Source: Thalassobaculum sp965228445 (lineage in GTDB: Bacteria > Pseudomonadota > Alphaproteobacteria > Thalassobaculales > Thalassobaculaceae). Taken from it: a stretch of DNA of 64,000 nt. The translations under genes and the position numbers were made by a program. The notes under the pieces are model-generated. The model was not told the origin of the DNA, did no database searches, and saw only the letters and a list, made by a program, of their open reading frames with translations. Where the stretch lies: the NCBI GenBank assembly GCA_965228445.1, contig OZ245813.1, positions 620,001 to 684,000 on the forward strand. Reading direction: 5' to 3'. Of the stretch, positions 60,494 to 64,000 are shown piece by piece. Position 1 is the stretch's first letter; every line of letters starts with the position of its first letter.

Positions 60494-62323
60494 TCAGGCG
60501 CTTTGCTGGACACTCTTCTTCAGCATGCGCTTGCGCTCATGCGGATCGAGGTAGCGCTTGCGCAGGCGCACGCTTTTTGGCGTCACCTCGACCAGCTCGT
60601 CGTCCTCGATATAGGCGATCGCCCGCTCCAGGGTCATGCGGATCGGCGGGGTCAGGTCGAGGGCGTCGTCCTTGCCGGACGCGCGGAAGTTGGTGAGCTG
60701 CTTGGCTTTCAGCGGGTTCACTTCCAGGTCCTGGCCCTTGTTGTGCTCGCCCAGGATCATGCCGGAATAGACCTTGTCGCCGGGCGACACCATCAGCGGG
60801 CCGCGCTCCTCCAGGTTCTGCAGGGCATAGGCAACGGCCTCGCCCTGTTCCATGGAGACCAGCACGCCGGCGCGACGGCCGGGGATCGGACCCTTGTACG
60901 GGGCATAGCCCTGGAACACCCGGTTCATGATGCCGGTGCCGCGGGTCGCGGTCAGGAACTCGCCGTGATAGCCGATCAGACCGCGGGCCGGGGCGCTGAA
61001 CACAAGGCGCTGCTTGCCGCCGCCCGACGGCTTCATCTCCAGCAGTTCGCCCTTGCGCATGGTGACCGCCTCGATCACCGCGCCGGAGAACTCCTCGTCA
61101 ACGTCGACGAAGACCTCGTCGATCGGCTCCTGGCGCTGACCGGTCTCCGCATCGGTCTTCAGCAGCACGCGCGGCCGGCTGATCGACAGCTCGAAGCCCT
61201 CGCGGCGCATCTGTTCGATCAGCACCGCGAGCTGCAGTTCGCCGCGGCCGGCCACCTCGAAGGCGTCCTTGTCCTCGGTTTCCTTCACCCGGATGGCGAC
61301 ATTGCCCTCGGCCTCGCGGAACAGGCGGTCGCGGATCAGGCGCGAGGTGATCTTGTCGCCCTCGCGGCCCGAGAGCGGGCTGTCGTTCACCGCGAAGGTG
61401 ACGGCGATGGTCGACGGGTCGATCGGGTTGGCGGGCAGGGGGGCTTCCACCTCCGGGGCGCAGAGCGTGTCGGCGACGGTGGCCTCCGAGAAACCGGCCA
61501 GGGCGACGATGTCGCCGGCCTCGGCACTCTCCAGCGGCGTGCGTTCCAGACCGCGGAAGGCCAGGATCTTCGACACGCGGGCGCGCTCCAGCTCCTTGCC
61601 GGTGCGCGACAGGGCCTTCAGGCTGGTGTTCGGCTTGATCCGGCCGGACTGGATGCGGCCGGTCAGGATGCGGCCGAGATACGGGTCGCTCTCCACCGTG
61701 GTCGCCAGCATGGCGAAGGGCTCGTCCGGCTGCACGGTCGGCCGCGGCACATGGGCGACGATGCGCTCGAACAGCACCGCCATGTCGGTACCCTTCTCGT
61801 CCGGGGTCTCCGACGCCCAGCCCATCTTGGCGGAGGCGAAGATGGTCGGGAAGTCGAGCTGGTGCTCGTCGGCGCCCAGCGCGCTGAACAGGTCGAAGAC
61901 CTCGTCCTGGACCTCGTAGGCACGCTGTTCCGGCTTGTCGACCTTGTTGACCACGACGATCGGGCGCAGGCCCAGGGCCAGCGCCTTGCCGAGCACGAAC
62001 TTGGTCTGCGGCATGGGGCCTTCCGACGCGTCGACCAGCAGCAGGGCGCCGTCGACCATGGTCAGGATGCGCTCCACCTCGCCGCCGAAATCGGCGTGGC
62101 CCGGGGTGTCGACGATGTTGACCCGCGTGCCCTTCCAGTCGACGGAGGTGCACTTGGCGAGAATGGTGATCCCGCGCTCGCGTTCGATGTCGTTGCTGTC
62201 CATCATCCGCTCAGCGGTCTGCTGGTTTTCGCGGAAGGTACCGGACTGCTTCAGCAGGACGTCGACGAGGGTCGTCTTGCCATGGTCGACATGCGCGATG
62301 ATCGCGATATTACGGAGCGACAT
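60494..62323 (-). CDS. typA: Translational GTPase TypA/BipA
   Basis: A 609-residue ribosome-binding GTPase, the usual BipA length. G1 is IAHVDHGKTTLVDVLLKQSG, switch I includes ERERGITILAKCTS, G3 is DTPGHADFGGEVERIL, G4 NKVDKPEQRA and G5 is in the FASAKMGWAS region. Domains II, III, V and the BipA-specific C-terminal domain follow (RGLIGYHGEFLTATRGTGIM and the VTPKSVRLRKRYLDPHERKR end). It assists large-subunit assembly and stress adaptation, including cold. The start is the ATG at 62323 (MSLRNIAI). Flanked by a plausible promoter and a terminator: a single-gene unit. Confidence 0.97.
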   Translation of the reverse strand: MSLRNIAIIAHVDHGKTTLVDVLLKQSGTFRENQQTAERMMDSNDIERERGITILAKCTSVDWKGTRVNIVDTPGHADFGGEVERILTMVDGALLLVDASEGPMPQTKFVLGKALALGLRPIVVVNKVDKPEQRAYEVQDEVFDLFSALGADEHQLDFPTIFASAKMGWASETPDEKGTDMAVLFERIVAHVPRPTVQPDEPFAMLATTVESDPYLGRILTGRIQSGRIKPNTSLKALSRTGKELERARVSKILAFRGLERTPLESAEAGDIVALAGFSEATVADTLCAPEVEAPLPANPIDPSTIAVTFAVNDSPLSGREGDKITSRLIRDRLFREAEGNVAIRVKETEDKDAFEVAGRGELQLAVLIEQMRREGFELSISRPRVLLKTDAETGQRQEPIDEVFVDVDEEFSGAVIEAVTMRKGELLEMKPSGGGKQRLVFSAPARGLIGYHGEFLTATRGTGIMNRVFQGYAPYKGPIPGRRAGVLVSMEQGEAVAYALQNLEERGPLMVSPGDKVYSGMILGEHNKGQDLEVNPLKAKQLTNFRASGKDDALDLTPPIRMTLERAIAYIEDDELVEVTPKSVRLRKRYLDPHERKRMLKKSVQQSA

Positions 62324-62354
62324 TTTCGGGGGCCACCAACGTTGGGATGGCCGG

Positions 62355-62382
62355 AAAATAGCGATCTTTTGTTGCACTGCAA
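62355..62382 (-). promoter_or_regulatory. Candidate sigma-70 promoter of typA
   Basis: On the minus strand TTGCAG (62382-62377) and TATTTT (62360-62355) are separated by 16 bases, placing a start site about 25 bases before the typA ATG in an AT-rich region. The -35 lies within the palindrome TTGCAGTGCAA, a possible operator. Confidence 0.4.
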
Positions 62383-62478
62383 GATTTACTGACGACTATA
62401 TAGAAGAATTAGCCGAACTGTGACCTTGGCAGCGAGGGTGCCGCGACGGCTAAACCCTTCCGTCGCGGCGATTCAGCG

Positions 62479-63657
62479 TCAGTCCTTGACCACCATCGGC
62501 CGCGGGAAGTCGTAGAAGCATTCCGCGCCGGTTTCCGTGATCAGAAAGCATTCCGAGATCTCGATGCCGCAATCGTCGAGCATCAGGCCGGGAATCATGT
62601 GGAAGGTCATGTTCGGCTGGATCACGGTCCTGTCGCCCGGGCGCAGGCTCATGGTGTGCTCGCCCCAGTCCGGCGGGTAGTTCAGGCCGACGGAGTAGCC
62701 GATCCGGCTTTCCTTCTCGAAGCCGGACTTCGCCAACTCGCGGCGCCAGGCGGCCTCCACCTCCTCGCAGGTCGCGCCCGGCTTGGCGGCGTTCAGGGCG
62801 GCGGCGATGCCGTCGCAGATCGTGGCACTGGCATCGGCCAGCTTCTGCGGCGGCTTGCCGAGCGACACGGTGCGGGCCATCGGGCAGTGGTAGCGCCTGC
62901 GCACGCCCGCCAGTTCCAGGATCGTCGCCTCGCCGGACTTGAACGGCGCGTCCGACCAGGTCAGGTGCGGTGTGGAAGCGCCGATGCCCGAGGGCAGCAT
63001 CGGGACGATGGCGGGATAGTCGCCGCCGATCCCGTCCACGCCGCGGATGGCGGTGTCGTAGATCTGCGCCACCGCATCGCATTGGCGCACGCCGGGCCGC
63101 ACCGCCTCGATGCCGACCCGCATGGTCTCGGCGATGATCTTGGCGGCCTCGCGCATATAGGCGAGTTCGGCCGGCGACTTGATCGACCGCACCCAGTTTA
63201 CGACGTTGTTGCCGTTGGCGAAGCGGGCATTCGGCAGCGCCTTCTTCAGATGCTCGTAGGCCATCGGCGAGAAGTAGTAGCTGTCCATCTCCAGGCCGAC
63301 GGTGCCGCCGTTGATGTCGCGGCGCCCCATCTCCTCGGCCACCCAGTCCATGGGATGGCGGTCGGGCTGCTGCACGTAGTGATCCGGGAAGCCCAGGATG
63401 TTCTCGTGCCGCAGATGGGTGGTGACCTTGCCGGCATTGGCGTCCATGCCGCGCACGATCAGCACCGGCTCGTCCAGCGTCAGCGCCACCAGCAGGCATT
63501 GCGGCGTGTAGAACGACCAGCCGTCATAGCCGGTCAGGTAGCACATGTTGGCCGGCTCGGTGACGACCAGGGTATCGAGGCCCGCCTTCTCCATGGAGCG
63601 CCGAACGGCGTCCTGACGGGCGGTGTATTCGGCGTGGGAGAAGGCGGGTGAAGTCAT
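62479..63657 (-). CDS. M24/creatinase-fold hydrolase, ectoine hydrolase DoeA-like
   Basis: A 392-residue protein with the creatinase N-terminal domain (about 1-150: AEYTARQDAVRRSMEKAGLD, NMCYLTGYDGWSFYTPQCLL) and the pita-bread M24 domain. The region STPHLTWSDAPFKSGEATIL, then ELAGVRRRYHCPMARTVSLG, lacks the paired aspartates that bind metal in aminopeptidase P, as in creatinase and ectoine hydrolase. YSVGLNYPPDWGEHTMSLRP, then GDRTVIQPNMTFHMIPG, strongly resembles DoeA, which opens the ectoine ring to N-acetyl-diaminobutyrate. The ectoine assignment is by resemblance; no doeB, doeX or uptake genes are visible in the window. The ATG is two bases after the stop of the pxpA-like gene, so they form one operon. 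Confidence 0.82.
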   Translation of the reverse strand: MTSPAFSHAEYTARQDAVRRSMEKAGLDTLVVTEPANMCYLTGYDGWSFYTPQCLLVALTLDEPVLIVRGMDANAGKVTTHLRHENILGFPDHYVQQPDRHPMDWVAEEMGRRDINGGTVGLEMDSYYFSPMAYEHLKKALPNARFANGNNVVNWVRSIKSPAELAYMREAAKIIAETMRVGIEAVRPGVRQCDAVAQIYDTAIRGVDGIGGDYPAIVPMLPSGIGASTPHLTWSDAPFKSGEATILELAGVRRRYHCPMARTVSLGKPPQKLADASATICDGIAAALNAAKPGATCEEVEAAWRRELAKSGFEKESRIGYSVGLNYPPDWGEHTMSLRPGDRTVIQPNMTFHMIPGLMLDDCGIEISECFLITETGAECFYDFPRPMVVKD

Positions 63658-63659
63658 GG

Positions 63660-64000
63660 TCAGCCAAGCTCCATCTCGGGAAGGGGGACGATCTCGATGC
63701 CGGCGGATTCGATACCGGCGCGGACCTTGGTGGCGACGGCGACCGCGGTCGGGCCGTCGCCATGGACGCAGATGCTGTGGACCACGGCCGGCACATGCTT
63801 GCCGGAGGTCGAGACCACTTCCTGGTTCTGGATCATGTGGATGATCCGCTCGGCCGCCTCGTCCGGATCGTGGACCATGGCGTTGGGCTGGCTGCGCGGG
63901 GTCAGGTTGCCGTCGTCGTCATAGGTACGGTCGGCGAAGACCTCCGAGGCGAAGGTCAGACCCATGTCCTGGGCGACCTCGATCATCTTGCAGCCGGTCG
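63660..64000 (-). CDS. pxpA: 5-oxoprolinase subunit A PxpA (LamB/YcsF family), C-terminal part
   Basis: The visible 113 residues are the C-terminal half of the LamB/YcsF family; the gene runs off the window. GLTFASEVFADRTYDDDGNL is the family signature, then LTPRSQPNAMVHDPDEAAER and the end SICVHGDGPTAVAVATKVRA with the H-G-D motif. PxpA, with PxpB and PxpC, hydrolyses 5-oxoproline (pyroglutamate) to glutamate with ATP. The partners may lie beyond the edge. Its coupling with a DoeA-like ring-opening hydrolase is unusual and suggests a specialised cyclic-amide pathway. Confidence 0.9.
   Translation of the reverse strand, partial: TGCKMIEVAQDMGLTFASEVFADRTYDDDGNLTPRSQPNAMVHDPDEAAERIIHMIQNQEVVSTSGKHVPAVVHSICVHGDGPTAVAVATKVRAGIESAGIEIVPLPEMELG

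Noticed and set aside
60151..60513. Minus-strand frame across the serine-hydrolase end and the typA terminator
   Set aside because: It overlaps the 3' end of the serine-hydrolase gene and crosses the typA terminator. No ribosome site or family similarity was seen.
60386..62392. Plus-strand 668-codon frame opposite typA
   Set aside because: Antisense to a highly conserved GTPase gene; no domain and shadow-like composition.

Overview
This is high-GC DNA (roughly two thirds G+C in most genes) from a free-living bacterium. Gene content and style suggest an alphaproteobacterium of the Rhodospirillales type. The supporting genes are an Anbu-type proteasome relative, many acyl-CoA catabolism genes, a CoxL-like molybdenum hydroxylase, two tandem AEC carriers, PAS_5-type sensor proteins and short dispersed intergenic palindromes. 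The lineage is an inference; there is no rRNA or other decisive marker. I see no prophage, insertion sequence, CRISPR array or tRNA gene. Most of the window is ordinary chromosomal backbone with accessory catabolism.

Layout. 1-7.7 kb: the start of a thiamine-diphosphate enzyme behind a CoxL-like subunit, an unrecognised coiled-coil protein, NhaA, an AtuA-like two-gene operon and a cysteine-dioxygenase-like cupin. 7.8-15 kb: acyl-CoA ligase divergent from a bifunctional beta-oxidation enzyme, a PrpF-like isomerase, a PAS_5 protein and a family III CoA-transferase. 14.9-15.6 kb: a conspicuous AT-rich segment encoding two membrane helices that reads in frame into msrB. 15.7-20.2 kb: 2-hydroxyacid dehydrogenase, MFS carrier, amidohydrolase and SDR in a row. 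20.4-27.2 kb: TPR protein, TauD-like dioxygenase, stand-alone RAM domain, RhlE-type helicase, isochorismatase-like hydrolase, flavodoxin-fold protein and Anbu. 27.6-31.0 kb: four tightly packed, partly overlapping genes for RNA-methyltransferase families. 31-45 kb: membrane protein, LLM oxidoreductase, MsrQ-like protein, a frameshifted LysR gene divergent from a TauE-type exporter, MFS carrier, second PAS_5 protein, amidase, LysE carrier, a CoA-binding/MetY fusion with an enoyl-CoA hydratase, and twin AEC carriers. 45-54 kb: hydrolases, an Old Yellow Enzyme, thioesterase, aldose epimerase, the rplM-rpsI operon, TrkH, ArsC, GNAT and enoyl-CoA hydratase. 54-64 kb: coiled-coil protein plus pentapeptide-repeat protein, methyltransferase plus RraA, aldo/keto reductase, serine hydrolase, typA, and a DoeA-like hydrolase behind a partial pxpA.

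How the genes work together. The clearest co-functional sets are the RNA-methylation block, rplM-rpsI, the ring-opening pair pxpA/doeA-like, and several acyl-CoA modules (ligase plus hydratase/dehydrogenase; CoA-transferase; hydratases). Intergenic space is colonised by at least three families of short palindromic repeats. The two gene-free stretches longer than 300 bases (about 21624-22045 and 27173-27603) consist largely of them.

Nothing here is clearly an undescribed defence or mobile system. The observations most worth following are the AT-rich membrane segment fused in frame to msrB, the CoA-binding/MetY fusion, the RNA-methyltransferase block with a shortened RsmI paralogue, the isolated Anbu gene, and the repeat arrays, including a 14-bp tandem array that begins on a stop codon.
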